From assembly GCA_002070275.1 (NCBI GenBank), contig MWCY01000019.1:1-53535 (forward strand): DNA of 53,535 bases. The letters are read 5' to 3'. The translations under genes were made by a program, and so were the position numbers. Origin of the DNA: Candidatus Hydrogenedentes bacterium ADurb.Bin170 (GTDB lineage Bacteria; Hydrogenedentota; Hydrogenedentia; Hydrogenedentales; CAITNO01). Under the pieces are notes generated by a model. The model did not search any database. It worked only from the letters and a program-made list of their open reading frames with translations, and had not been told where the DNA came from. Shown piece after piece: positions 24,849-34,545 of this stretch (positions within the stretch are counted from its first letter, which is position 1; every line of letters begins with the position of its first letter).

Positions 24849-27800
24849 TCACAAGGCCGGGCGGGGCATCCACAAATTATCATCAAATAAAGCCTGGCAA
24901 TGCACTGCATCACCCGCGTCCCGGCGATTCAGCTGCCACACCACACGGTGATCCCGGGTCATTTCAAAGAGCGTTACTCCCTCTGCCCTGTCAGCGCCCT
25001 GATTGGTAATCAGCAGATCACCGTTTTCCAGAACGCAGACAGACGAGAAAGCCCTGATTTTTATATCGGCAAAATCAGGCCCCAATGCTTCCCAGATGTA
25101 ATGACCCTGACGGTCATATTCACAAATAGTCTGTTCGTTCAACACAAGAAAATGACCGTTCTTCAACCCGACCAATGCAACTGGTGCGCCTTCACACAAA
25201 AGATCCAGCCGGCATTGACCCGTATCGCTTAAACCGCAGATACGTTTTTCTCCGTCAAAAGAAACCAGATAGAGATCTTCCTGCACTACGGTACAACAGC
25301 GCAGCCGGACATCCCGGCTCTCCGCCGGAGGAAGCATCACAGTTTTTTCCACCACGCCTTGTCTGCTCAGCAGCATCAGCCGGTTCTCGCCGGCAACACC
25401 CAGCAGGATCCTGTCATCCGGAAGAGGCTGGCAGGATACCACTTCATCGCCGGAGTCCACTGTGAATTGCCAGCACTGTTCATGCTGCCGGGTCAGTTCC
25501 TGTACTCCCTGTCGACTGGCAGCAAGAATATGCCCGTCCGGCAGCATATGAGCAGACACGGGGTCGGCAAGGGCATGATCCCACTGAAGGTTACTCTGTG
25601 CGTCCAGCAGCCGGATGCACTCTTTTTCAGCATCGGTGATCAGCACAGGAAAAGGTCCCCACAGATTTTCATGCCAGAAGTGGTGCCGAAGCGGGCGCCC
25701 TCTGCCTTCTACTCCAGTGGGGTTTTCGGGATCCACATCCAGTTCCGGCCAGACCAGTGCCCCCGCCACCTGTTCTTCTTCCCGGCTAAATGCACCCAGC
25801 CGCAATGAATTACAGTCGAGCCACTGAATAATCCGGCGGCGGTCTTCTTCAGAAACAACGTCGCAATGGACGGCATCCAGCAGTGCCTGCCCGATTTTGG
25901 AGGCACGGGCGCCGAAGCGTCCGGGGATCGTTCGGGATCCGCCATGCACCCCGCTGTATGCTGTGGTCATGTCACCGAACATGGCACCTGAAAACCAGAA
26001 GGTGTACTCTTCTTTCAGAGCCTCATAAGACATGTCTTTGGGTTCCGCATCCTCTTTGATATGACAGGGCACGCATCGGTTTTCAAAAATCGGTCGAATC
26101 TGACGGTAATAACTTATCGGTTCCACCTGCCCGCACTCCGGCTCCAGCCGGGAGGGCGCGCGGCGCATGGCGAGAGGTGAGGTGGTACGGTTTGCGGCCC
26201 GATGCGGTGATTCATGGCAGCCCAGACAGGTAATCTGTTCACCGGGGTGCACGAAGGCGGAAGAGCGCATGGACTGCACTGCCATGAAGTTTTCATCCAG
26301 TGCCTGAAAGATCAGTTGTTTTGCCACGGGCGCCTCGAAATAGGCACTGCCGTCTGCTTCCACCGGCACGATACCGAGAGGCACACGGGGCGTATTTTCG
26401 CGTTCATAGCCGACCATGGGCTCGCCCATGGCATGATTGGGCTTAGGAATGTTCTGTACCACACGCAGCCATTTAATTTCGGTATTTTCAGGAAAAGGCA
26501 GATCACTGTTGTACACATCCATCACCGCAATAGTGGCAGGATCCCCCTGCTCTTTCGCTGGCAGCACGGGACGTGTGGCGGGTACAGGACGGGGCCGCAC
26601 CGGTACAGGATCAATAATGCGCAGACGCTCGTCAATGGCACAGGGCAGCGAGGGAAGATCGCACAGCAGCTCTTTATTGCCGAACCGGTCGAGGAGGACA
26701 AGATTCTCCCACTCGTTGCAGAGATATAAGTCTTCGCTCAAAGGCCAGGGGGTTCCGTAGCGGTAATGCCTTCTGCCGGGCATTTCCGTTTCAGGAAAGC
26801 TTTCCTCCGGCGTAATCCGCCTGATCTGGGACATGTGCCCGTCATCTTCATGCCGAAGGTCGAGCGTGCAGAGCGTCCCGTAAACTGAGCCGTGGTGCGG
26901 TGCCGCCGTAAAGATATAGCGGGAAGAGTCCGGGATGGCACGAATCCCCATTTCAACCAGCGGCGCGCCGAAGCGGCTGTCCCGTTCATGACCGGTCTCC
27001 CCTTTCCAGGGTTCGTGATCCGGGAAGGTATGGTACGGCCGAGGATAATTCCCATGAGGCGCCCGGGGATCGCTTCCGTCGGGACCGCTGATCCAGAATC
27101 GGGTACCAAGACAGTTTTCCCGATCCACATAATCCCATCGTGTAAAAACCAACTGCCCTTCATTATTCACGGAAGGGTTCCATTCGCTGGTCTCGAAATA
27201 ACTGAGCGGGTGCATCTCTTCTCCGCGGGCGTTCATGGAGAAAAGTGTGTAACTGCGTACTTTCAGATATGCATCGAAACAGCGGATATAGCCGCCGCGC
27301 CGCTCGGAAACAAAAGCGATGCGCCCATCCGGCATCTGGCAGGGATCAAAATCATTATAGGCGCCGTCTGTAAGCTGAACCAGCCCCGAACCATCTTTAT
27401 TGATCCTGAACAGATGAAAACACCGTTCTTTTGAATAAATCCATTGGTGATCCGGATTGGCGGTCCAGGCAAAAAAGATCGTCTCTCCGTCCCAGGAAAG
27501 CTCGGGCGTTGCAAAGGCTCCATGCTCCAGCTTCTGCCCTTGCATGGCGCCTTCTTCCACGACAGCATGCTGAACAAGATCCACAATCTCCGGCTTTCCT
27601 TTAAAATTCCGGATCAGGTACAGCCCGCCGCCGGGCAGGGCATTGAATCCGAAATATTGCGTAACAAAGTGCCCGCCCTGCACATCAAGCGTTGTCGGAT
27701 TGCTTCGGACAGAGCCTTCAAAAGTCCCTCTGGCTACGCAGAGAATTTCATCAAAGTCGAGAAGCGGGTTTTTCAGCATGATCCGGCGACGCAGCGCACA

Positions 27801-28937
27801 CGCCGCAAGATAAAGCCCTTTCTTCCCCTGAGAATCAGACTGTTTTGCAACTTTTTCCGCAATCTGACGAAGACGGTTCCAGGCATTTTCTTCTTCCGCC
27901 AGATCTACTGTGCTTCCCATAAGATCCAGCAGAGCACGGGTTCTCCGCAGCACCGCCTGAAGCGGTGATTCTCCCAGCACAGGCAGCGCTTCAGGGTCGA
28001 AGACTTCCCGTCTGAGTTTCTCTTCTCCGGGGCCGCCCGGCCGCGACTCCGGGTACTCTTTTTTACCTATCCAGTCATAATCATGGCTCCACTGCCGGAA
28101 CACGCCATCGCTGACATCAGGCTCCCCGAGAAAAGCCAGATCCAGGCTTTGAACCGCCTGGGCAAGGCTGTGGCGCAATGGTGCCGTATCCTCAAGCGGA
28201 GGCAGTTCCTGTAAAGCAGCGGACATCCCCCCCGGAATCTGGCGGGATGGATTCACCCGAACGACTCCGGCAGGGCGCAAAACACCGTCTCTTTTTTCGC
28301 TCCCCTCGCCACACAAGGGGTCTTCGGAAGAAAAACGCCAGTATGCAAAAGCCTCTTCCGTAAAACGGTCGTTCAGAAACAGCTGTCCTTCATGCCCGGA
28401 AGCGCCTGACAGGAGAAAAGCATCGGTAATAAGTCCTTCACAGCCGAAGGTGCCCTCCACAAGTGCCCCCAGGACAAGATCGCCCGATAGAAAACTGTCT
28501 GTTCGGGCAGGCGCTTCAGCCTCGGCGGCCACTTCTCCGTCCACAATCAGCCTGACGCCGCTCCCATCCAGCACTGCAATAATTTCATGCCACTGCCCGT
28601 CAGTAATTGATTTTTCGGTGTGAACGTGATCAGGCACACGGCCGGGCGCATAGAGATGGAGAATACCATCCCCGGGCGTGGTAAAGAGCTCCCAATGACC
28701 GGTTTCTGATTTCGGCAGGTGGGCAAGCAGAATGTTGTAATGGCTTGCATTAAAAAGCTTTGTGCGGCAGCCTGCTGTCAATGTTTCTTTTTTTTCTGCG
28801 TCGCTGAAAGAAAGGACAAAACTGTGCCTCTGCGCATCCAGAAAAGGACGTGTTTCACTGCACACCGGATATGCGAACCAAAAAGAAGAACTTAGCGTCA
28901 GAAAAAGGAAACTCTTCAAAACACGCTGTATCGGCAT
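24849..28937 (-). CDS. HzsA-related exported protein: LamG-like + TolB-like propeller + CxxCH + PQQ-like propeller
   Basis: The product is 1362 residues with an N-terminal signal peptide. Residues about 30-200 form a LamG/concanavalin-like domain (DGQWHEIIAVLDGSGVRLIVDG). Residues about 400-870 are a beta-propeller of the HzsA-related type (HLFRINKDGSGLVQLTDGAYNDFDPCQMPDGRIAFVSER; GILPVE-like GIVPVEADGSAYFEAP). Two CxxCH motifs follow: CLGCH (904-908) and CVPCH (955-959), the second in the usual IFENRCVPCH context. The C-terminal 250 residues look like PQQ/WD-type repeats (MLPDGHILAASRQGVQEL). The family is named for hydrazine synthase alpha, but most members lie outside anammox bacteria and their role is unknown. 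ATG 28937 has GGGAG upstream. Covalent haem attachment is possible, but no biogenesis gene is nearby. Confidence 0.75.
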   Translation of the reverse strand: MPIQRVLKSFLFLTLSSSFWFAYPVCSETRPFLDAQRHSFVLSFSDAEKKETLTAGCRTKLFNASHYNILLAHLPKSETGHWELFTTPGDGILHLYAPGRVPDHVHTEKSITDGQWHEIIAVLDGSGVRLIVDGEVAAEAEAPARTDSFLSGDLVLGALVEGTFGCEGLITDAFLLSGASGHEGQLFLNDRFTEEAFAYWRFSSEDPLCGEGSEKRDGVLRPAGVVRVNPSRQIPGGMSAALQELPPLEDTAPLRHSLAQAVQSLDLAFLGEPDVSDGVFRQWSHDYDWIGKKEYPESRPGGPGEEKLRREVFDPEALPVLGESPLQAVLRRTRALLDLMGSTVDLAEEENAWNRLRQIAEKVAKQSDSQGKKGLYLAACALRRRIMLKNPLLDFDEILCVARGTFEGSVRSNPTTLDVQGGHFVTQYFGFNALPGGGLYLIRNFKGKPEIVDLVQHAVVEEGAMQGQKLEHGAFATPELSWDGETIFFAWTANPDHQWIYSKERCFHLFRINKDGSGLVQLTDGAYNDFDPCQMPDGRIAFVSERRGGYIRCFDAYLKVRSYTLFSMNARGEEMHPLSYFETSEWNPSVNNEGQLVFTRWDYVDRENCLGTRFWISGPDGSDPRAPHGNYPRPYHTFPDHEPWKGETGHERDSRFGAPLVEMGIRAIPDSSRYIFTAAPHHGSVYGTLCTLDLRHEDDGHMSQIRRITPEESFPETEMPGRRHYRYGTPWPLSEDLYLCNEWENLVLLDRFGNKELLCDLPSLPCAIDERLRIIDPVPVRPRPVPATRPVLPAKEQGDPATIAVMDVYNSDLPFPENTEIKWLRVVQNIPKPNHAMGEPMVGYERENTPRVPLGIVPVEADGSAYFEAPVAKQLIFQALDENFMAVQSMRSSAFVHPGEQITCLGCHESPHRAANRTTSPLAMRRAPSRLEPECGQVEPISYYRQIRPIFENRCVPCHIKEDAEPKDMSYEALKEEYTFWFSGAMFGDMTTAYSGVHGGSRTIPGRFGARASKIGQALLDAVHCDVVSEEDRRRIIQWLDCNSLRLGAFSREEEQVAGALVWPELDVDPENPTGVEGRGRPLRHHFWHENLWGPFPVLITDAEKECIRLLDAQSNLQWDHALADPVSAHMLPDGHILAASRQGVQELTRQHEQCWQFTVDSGDEVVSCQPLPDDRILLGVAGENRLMLLSRQGVVEKTVMLPPAESRDVRLRCCTVVQEDLYLVSFDGEKRICGLSDTGQCRLDLLCEGAPVALVGLKNGHFLVLNEQTICEYDRQGHYIWEALGPDFADIKIRAFSSVCVLENGDLLITNQGADRAEGVTLFEMTRDHRVVWQLNRRDAGDAVHCQALFDDNLWMPRPAL

Positions 28938-28961
28938 ATCTTTTCTCCCGGGCGGAAGCAA

Positions 28962-29004
28962 TTAAAAACCGGATGGAGCACGGCAAACCGCACTGCATCC
29001 GGTT
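28962..29004 (-). terminator. Intrinsic terminator of the deoxyhypusine synthase homologue
   Basis: On the minus strand AACCGGATG and CATCCGGTT form a perfect 9-bp stem with an internal CGG/CCG pairing, followed by TTTAATT. It lies 43 bp past the stop codon. Confidence 0.85.
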
Positions 29005-29046
29005 CATCATAACACAGGTATTCAATTGAAAAGGACAGCTTTCCGA

Positions 29047-30102
29047 TCAGTCCCCGTAGCGGGCGATCAGCGCATTGGCAGCCTCAGGGTTCGCCTTGCA
29101 TTCCATGAGCGCACTCAGGATCAGCGGAGCAACAATGGTGGCGTCAGATTCAATCACAAACATGGGTGTCTCTTCGGTCAGCTTATCCCAGGTGATTTTT
29201 TCATTAGGAGTAGCGCCCGAATAGGAGCCGTAGGAAGTGGTTGAATCGGAAATCTGGCAGAAATAGGACCAGGGCTTCGCTTCTTTTTCCAGATCATAAA
29301 TGATGGAAGGTACAACGCAGATGGGGAAATCACCGGCTATGCCGCCACCAATCTGAAAGAAACCTACGCCCGCTCCTTCGGAGAGCTTCGGATAAATACC
29401 ATACAGCGAGGTCATATACTCAATACCGCTTTTGACGATGGATGCATTGCATTCTCCGGTCTGAACATACGAGGCGAAGATATTGCCGAAGGTGGAGTCT
29501 TCATGCCCGGGCACCACAATGGGAAGATTCGCTTTCGCCGCCGCCAGCAGCCAGCATTCCTCCGGATCGCCTTCGTAAAGAGAGGACGGAATGGCCTGAA
29601 TCACTTCGTAAAAATACTCATGCCAGAAACGGCGGGTACCGGAAGCGGTCGCTTCTTTCCACATGGGCAGGATAATCTGCTCCACGGCACGAAAAGCCTC
29701 ATCTTCGGGGATGGTTGTGTCAGTCACCCGGCGAAGACGTTCATTGAGCAGACGTGTGTCATCTTCTTTGCGCAGATAACGGTATTCCGGTATGTCTTTA
29801 TAATGCTTATGCGCTACCAGACGGAACAGCGACTCTTCGAGGTTGGCGCCCGTAAGCGACATGCCGTGAATCAGACCCGCACGGATAGCCGGGGCAATAC
29901 TGATGCCCAGCTGGGCGGAAGACATGGCACCGGCAACAGCCCAGAACATTTTGCCGCCCTGTTCAAGAAGCCGCCAGTAGGCTATCAGCGCATCCCGGGT
30001 AGAACGTGCATTAAAGTTATGGTAATTGCGAAGAACAAACTGAAGAACAGGCAGATCAGAGCTGTTTCCGGAAGGACAGCAGGCGTTTCGGGTGTCGTTC
30101 AT
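29047..30102 (-). CDS. Deoxyhypusine synthase family protein (bacterial)
   Basis: The product is 351 residues, the normal length for this NAD-dependent spermidine-using enzyme family. The family's segments are seen: SLTGANLEESLF near the N-terminus, NLPIVVPGHEDSTFGN, and GVGFFQIGGGIAGDFPICVVPS. The C-terminal active-site block SGATPNEKITWDKLTEETPMFVIESDATIV includes Lys307, aligned to the catalytic Lys of eukaryotic enzymes. In eukaryotes the product modifies eIF5A, which bacteria lack. Bacterial relatives are thought to make polyamines such as homospermidine, or to act on an unknown target. ATG 30102 is chosen as the family-length start; its ribosome binding site is weak. Monocistronic, with a terminator downstream. 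Confidence 0.85.
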   Translation of the reverse strand: MNDTRNACCPSGNSSDLPVLQFVLRNYHNFNARSTRDALIAYWRLLEQGGKMFWAVAGAMSSAQLGISIAPAIRAGLIHGMSLTGANLEESLFRLVAHKHYKDIPEYRYLRKEDDTRLLNERLRRVTDTTIPEDEAFRAVEQIILPMWKEATASGTRRFWHEYFYEVIQAIPSSLYEGDPEECWLLAAAKANLPIVVPGHEDSTFGNIFASYVQTGECNASIVKSGIEYMTSLYGIYPKLSEGAGVGFFQIGGGIAGDFPICVVPSIIYDLEKEAKPWSYFCQISDSTTSYGSYSGATPNEKITWDKLTEETPMFVIESDATIVAPLILSALMECKANPEAANALIARYGD

Positions 30103-30416
30103 TTCAAAGGCATCCTTTACTCGTAATTCCGACAGAAACAGCCCTGAGTTTTTCAGAGGAATTTGCCGGAGGTCGGGAGGTGTAAGCCCCGGACACGGGG
30201 CAGGAAGAAAAAGACTTACGCCGGATATCATAGCAAATCACAGGCCGTGTATTCCTTTTTTACGCGAAAGCAGGTCAGGCGAAATGTATCTTTCGGCGCT
30301 CTCATCAGAGCACTGCACTTCTGTTCAGTGGAATAATCTTTTGTATACCACTGTTTTTCCGGGTACAACCACAACAGGCATCCCGGAATGCGGGTGCAGT
30401 ATGAAAGGAACACGCT
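30103..30416. other. Intergenic region between the DHS homologue and hemerythrin genes
   Basis: Divergent upstream region of about 314 bp. No ORF with a ribosome binding site is visible. AT-rich TATGAT and TATACC words are present, but no -35 element pairs convincingly with them. Confidence 0.4.
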
Positions 30417-30968
30417 GTGAAAGCTACCAGAGAACTGATTCAGGAGCATGAAGGAATTACCCTGATGCTTAAAATTTTGAATGCCGTCGTAAAAAAAGCG
30501 CAGCAGGGCACGCAGGTCCCTCAGGAAGATCTGGACGGTATTGTCGAATTTCTGACCGTTTTCGTGGATAAATGCCACCACGGAAAGGAAGAAGATTTTC
30601 TTTTCCCCGAACTTGAAAAACTGGGGATTCCCAAGGAAAACGGACCCATCGGCGTGATGCTGTCCGAACATGAAGAAGGACGCGGACTTATTGCCGATCT
30701 GAAAGCCGCGGTTGCTGCCTATAAAGGAGGCGACAGTGCTGCGGTTGCCGCCATGTCCAAAGCGGCGGAAGGCTACATTTTTCTCCTCAACGCCCATATC
30801 AACAAAGAAAACAATGTGCTTTTCGCCATGGCGGACAACCATCTGAATGCCGAAAAAGACGACTGGCTGAAAGCGCAGTTTGACGCGCTGGAGCTGGAGC
30901 GCATCGGCGCCGGGAAGCATGAAGCGTTTCACGCCATGATCCACCGGCTGGAGAAGGCATACCTGTAA
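30417..30968 (+). CDS. Hemerythrin domain protein
   Basis: Cytoplasmic four-helix non-haem di-iron protein of 183 residues, full length for the stand-alone HHE type. Iron ligands lie in the expected order: EHEGITLML (first H/E pair), CHHGKEEDFLFPEL (HxxxE), LSEHEEGRGLI and HINKENNVLF. The start is GTG at 30417 with AAAGGA nine bases upstream. Relatives sense or carry O2, NO or iron; a role in oxygen or NO protection in a low-oxygen lifestyle is inference. Followed by a terminator, so probably a single-gene unit. Confidence 0.9.
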   Translation: MKATRELIQEHEGITLMLKILNAVVKKAQQGTQVPQEDLDGIVEFLTVFVDKCHHGKEEDFLFPELEKLGIPKENGPIGVMLSEHEEGRGLIADLKAAVAAYKGGDSAAVAAMSKAAEGYIFLLNAHINKENNVLFAMADNHLNAEKDDWLKAQFDALELERIGAGKHEAFHAMIHRLEKAYL

Positions 30969-31015
30969 GCGCCTTTTGCGGACACTTATCCTTACTGTGC
31001 TGAACAATGCAGACA

Positions 31016-31048
31016 GCTGCGGCTGAGCCCTCAGTCGCAGCGCCTTTT
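31016..31048 (+). terminator. Intrinsic terminator of the hemerythrin gene
   Basis: Arms GCTGCGGCTGA / TCAGTCGCAGC (10 of 11 matching, loop GCCC) are followed by GCCTTTT. The right arm overlaps the stop codon and last codons of the convergent TPR gene. Confidence 0.75.
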
Positions 31049-33310
31049 CAGACCCCAGAGCAGCAACCCGACAGCAAGGACGATAAGGGCGCCCTTCGCA
31101 ACAAGGATTGCCACGTCCCGCTTGCGCAGCCCTTCCGGCGGGCGGGGCGTATACAGGATTTCATCGGTAAAATTCTCGGGAAACCACTTGAGCTCGTCCG
31201 CCTGCTTTGCAATTTTCAGATTCGGATTGCGCCGGATCAGTGCTTTGTAAAAGAAATCCGCCTCTTTTGGATACCGTGCTTTCAGATAGGTGCCACCGAG
31301 AAACAGTGCTTTCGCCGTGAGCGGATCATTGTCCGGCAGCAGTTCCGCCGCCTCTTTCATAAGATCAGAGGCAATGAAACGGAAACTGTACTGCCTTCCG
31401 CATACATTCCGGGATGCGTCCATCCGTTTAAGTCCGTCATCGGAAAGCAGATCTCGCCCGCCCTCCGTCAGACTCTCCGCACCGGGTTCCTGAAACAGCC
31501 ACCATTCGCCAAGCAGATCACTTCCGTATTGCCGGATCAGTGCACCCGCATCCATCAGCAGCTGCGCTTTTTCACGGTCACTGAGTGCACTTTCCTTTGT
31601 TCGGCGCATCAGATCGGCTATCTGCTGTGCAGCGGCAGACAGATCTTCCGCGTCCTCCGGATCCCCTTCTTCTTTCAACAGCGCCTCCGCCTGCTGGAAA
31701 TGTTGCGCCGCATCAGACCAGTCGTTCAGACGTGCAAGCCGCTGTGCATGAACAGTTTCCAGCGCACACAGGAATCCGCTCAGCGCTTCCTGATACTCGG
31801 TCTCATTAAAATAATCCCCGGTGTCCAGAGTATCCGCGACTTCCTGCGGATCCATCGACTTCAAGTCTGCCATGGCACGATCCAGCTCATCCAGCGTCAG
31901 GATCCTCCTTGCCAGAAACTGAGCGTCCTCCAGGAAAACCGGAGCAAAGTTTTTCAATGCACCGATATAGTCATCCTGCTTCAGAAGCACCGCCGCTTCA
32001 GCGGCACGGACAGAAGCACCTGTCACCCGGGGATAATGCCCTTCAAAAAGAAGCAGCCTGTCCCGGTTCGTATCCTCAACCAACGCTTTCAGCAGGGCAT
32101 CGGCTTCTTCAAGCTTTCCTTCCCGGAGTAACAGTTTCGCATACACGAAACGACCGGCAAGGCTGTGCTCATCGCTTTGTTTCTGCCATCGGGCTGCCGC
32201 CTCCATGTCGCCATGATGATACGCCAGCCAGGCAAGCTGTCCTGCGCCCGGGAGTTCTTCCTGCCGGGGCAGCAATGCGACGCTTTCCAGCCACCGTTTT
32301 ACCCGGTCAGGGTTCGGCCTGCTCTGGCTCGTAAACCAGGCTGTAATGAGCTGCCGGGAAAGATCATCCTGCGCCAGAGCACGAAGATCGGTTTCCTGAC
32401 TGAAGATACGCTGAAAAAGGATGAAGAGCGACTCCTTGCCCATCTCCCATTTTTCAGGCTGATACCTGTATTCAACATAAGCATGCACCGCTTCCACAAA
32501 GGCGCCCCGCTCCAGATAGATCTTTCCAAACCATCCGAAGCATTCACCGTGCAGATTAAGAGGATCAGAAAATCCGTCATCAACGGCGTGCTGTGTTTGA
32601 TGGAAAAAAGATTCCGCCTCATCTAGCGCTTTTAATTCCATAGCACAGCGCCCGAGCATAAAAAGCGCCCAGACCGTTTTATGGGTGCGCTCTGCCTCGG
32701 GCAGCTGAAGAATCTGGCTGAAAGAGGACTGTGCCCGACTGTAGTCGCCTGAATGAAAAGCCCCGGCTCCCTGAAGATAAAGTCTGAATTGCGGCGGAAT
32801 CTCATCCGGGCAGACATCCAGAAGTGCCTGCAGCTGCCGCTGCTCCAGCATTTCCGGATGCTCCTCTTCCTGAAACGTCCAGCCCTGCTCTCCATGAATC
32901 CGAAGATCCAATTGACGCTGTGCATAACGGTTGACAAGATCCCGGAGAAAGCGATACGCCTCCAAAAAACTTTCTTTGGATTCATTCTCAGCCAGAGCAT
33001 CGGCAAGCGCCTCTGCTTCACTGGTTTCAGCACGCTGCTGCGCCACAGCCATCCGGGTAAGATAGTTCGGCAGATCCATATAAAAAGACAGCTGCGCCCC
33101 GCGATATGCCTCTTCCACAGTTAAATCCAGAAGCTGATCGGTTATACGGAGATATTCCGAATCAAAATGCGTATCCGGCAGGTAATAAAGATCTTTATCG
33201 CTGCCTTCACCAAAATATGAGGACATAGGCTCCCAGGCACAGGGAAAGACCATACCGGGAAAACTGGCGGTCATAAGCACCGAAAGAAAACAGAACTTTT
33301 TCAAGGACAT
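31031..33310 (-). CDS. Exported TPR-repeat protein with C-terminal membrane anchor
   Basis: The product is 759 residues. It has a signal peptide (MSLKKFCFLSVLMTASFPGMVFP), then many helical repeats of TPR type (AERTHKTVWALFMLGRCAMELKALDEAESFFHQ; KARYPKEADFFYKALIRRNPNLKIAKQADEL). The end is a transmembrane segment (VAILVAKGALIVLAVGLLLW) with a short KRRCD tail. It would form a large periplasmic scaffold tethered at both regions. ATG 33310 has GAGGAG upstream and overlaps the DUF3142 stop (33301-33310), so the two are translationally coupled. Function unknown; such pairs recur in environmental genomes by my recollection. Confidence 0.72.
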   Translation of the reverse strand: MSLKKFCFLSVLMTASFPGMVFPCAWEPMSSYFGEGSDKDLYYLPDTHFDSEYLRITDQLLDLTVEEAYRGAQLSFYMDLPNYLTRMAVAQQRAETSEAEALADALAENESKESFLEAYRFLRDLVNRYAQRQLDLRIHGEQGWTFQEEEHPEMLEQRQLQALLDVCPDEIPPQFRLYLQGAGAFHSGDYSRAQSSFSQILQLPEAERTHKTVWALFMLGRCAMELKALDEAESFFHQTQHAVDDGFSDPLNLHGECFGWFGKIYLERGAFVEAVHAYVEYRYQPEKWEMGKESLFILFQRIFSQETDLRALAQDDLSRQLITAWFTSQSRPNPDRVKRWLESVALLPRQEELPGAGQLAWLAYHHGDMEAAARWQKQSDEHSLAGRFVYAKLLLREGKLEEADALLKALVEDTNRDRLLLFEGHYPRVTGASVRAAEAAVLLKQDDYIGALKNFAPVFLEDAQFLARRILTLDELDRAMADLKSMDPQEVADTLDTGDYFNETEYQEALSGFLCALETVHAQRLARLNDWSDAAQHFQQAEALLKEEGDPEDAEDLSAAAQQIADLMRRTKESALSDREKAQLLMDAGALIRQYGSDLLGEWWLFQEPGAESLTEGGRDLLSDDGLKRMDASRNVCGRQYSFRFIASDLMKEAAELLPDNDPLTAKALFLGGTYLKARYPKEADFFYKALIRRNPNLKIAKQADELKWFPENFTDEILYTPRPPEGLRKRDVAILVAKGALIVLAVGLLLWGLKRRCD

Positions 33311-34545
33311 AAGCCGATCTCCTCTACTGATAACGCCGGAACCTCCGAATCGCTGTCGCCACTCAGAAGCCACCAGCCTGCCATATGTTTTTCCCCGTCG
33401 GAATACACCGGGCCCGAAACTGTAATATAACGCTCTTCCGTATTTTTTAGCTGGCGAAAACCACGCATTAAATCGGAGGCAAGAATGCTGCCCGACTGAA
33501 GGTGCAGGCGCACGCAAAGCCTGCCGAGCCCCGCTGCATCATGCGTTGCGAGCCACAATTCCACAAGATGATTATCGCTCAGGCGCAGTTCCGCTTCAAA
33601 ATGCGCCTGCGGCGCATCTCCTTTCATCACCTGCCTCAGGGTTTTCAGAGACCAGTTCATGCGATCAGAGGGAAGAGGCATACGAAACCAGATAATCCCT
33701 TTTAAGTTACCGCCGGATACAGCAGCCAGTTTGCGGACTGCTCCTGCAAGAACTGCCGGATCAGCAGATACGTCCTGGTACGTCCATCCCGCTACCGCTT
33801 CATGGATACCTTCCGCCTCAAGCCGCTGCGGCTGTCCGTACCTGTCATAAGCGATGCGCCAGCCATAGGTGGGCAGCGCAACCCGGAAAGGCAGCATGAG
33901 GCTGTTCATCTGACCCACCCAGCGCATCATTTTAGTTTCATCAAAGAGCACCGGCTGGCGCCCTGACTCTCGATCCAGTTCCAGAGAATGCACCTGCAGC
34001 ACAAAATGATCGATACCGGCGAGCAGTTCAGGAAGCCTCCTGGATGTCAGCCAATCCGGCAGCCCCGTAATGGAAACAGGTATTCCCGCCAGTTTCCCCC
34101 GCAGCACCTGCAGCCAGTTCTGATAAAGCGTCAATTTTTCTGTCGGACAATCATAATCAATTTGAATGCCCGCAATGACACAGCCCGCGTCTGCTCCGTC
34201 ATTCAAAGTTTTCTGTACGTGTCCGGCAAAAGTGGAAGCATCCCAATGTTCACTCTCCAAAGCACCGGTATGGATACGGAAAACAAGCCAGAGTGTGCCT
34301 TTCACCGGTGCCAGTGACGCCCAATCCACGTTCACCCGGTGAAACCGCCAGCCTTCCCCCCTCCCGGCTATCTCCCCGCAGAGAACGCAGAGTCCCTCTG
34401 CACTGCCAGAGGCTTCCCTTACTGCCGATTTCACTTCGTCTGTCCACAAGCGCTGCCAGACGTACAGCATCTGAGGCAAGTCGATATCTGACGCAATGGA
34501 CGTGCCTTGAAGCAGACTGCCGACCGCAAGAAAACAGATTAGCAT
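33301..34545 (-). CDS. Exported DUF3142 domain protein
   Basis: The product is 414 residues of unknown function. The motif GIQIDYDCPTEKLTLYQNWL is diagnostic of DUF3142, and the fold prediction is barrel-like (surrounding PVSITGLPDWL and IIWFRMPL strand-ends). The start is uncertain: MLICFLAVGSLLQGTSIA at 34545 is a good signal peptide but lacks a ribosome binding site, and the open frame continues to an ATG at 34686. A TACACT word at 34627-34622 would place transcription start inside that longer frame, favouring the shorter form. It precedes and overlaps the TPR gene. Both are exported, so they probably work together in the envelope. Confidence 0.7.
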   Translation of the reverse strand: MLICFLAVGSLLQGTSIASDIDLPQMLYVWQRLWTDEVKSAVREASGSAEGLCVLCGEIAGRGEGWRFHRVNVDWASLAPVKGTLWLVFRIHTGALESEHWDASTFAGHVQKTLNDGADAGCVIAGIQIDYDCPTEKLTLYQNWLQVLRGKLAGIPVSITGLPDWLTSRRLPELLAGIDHFVLQVHSLELDRESGRQPVLFDETKMMRWVGQMNSLMLPFRVALPTYGWRIAYDRYGQPQRLEAEGIHEAVAGWTYQDVSADPAVLAGAVRKLAAVSGGNLKGIIWFRMPLPSDRMNWSLKTLRQVMKGDAPQAHFEAELRLSDNHLVELWLATHDAAGLGRLCVRLHLQSGSILASDLMRGFRQLKNTEERYITVSGPVYSDGEKHMAGWWLLSGDSDSEVPALSVEEIGLCP

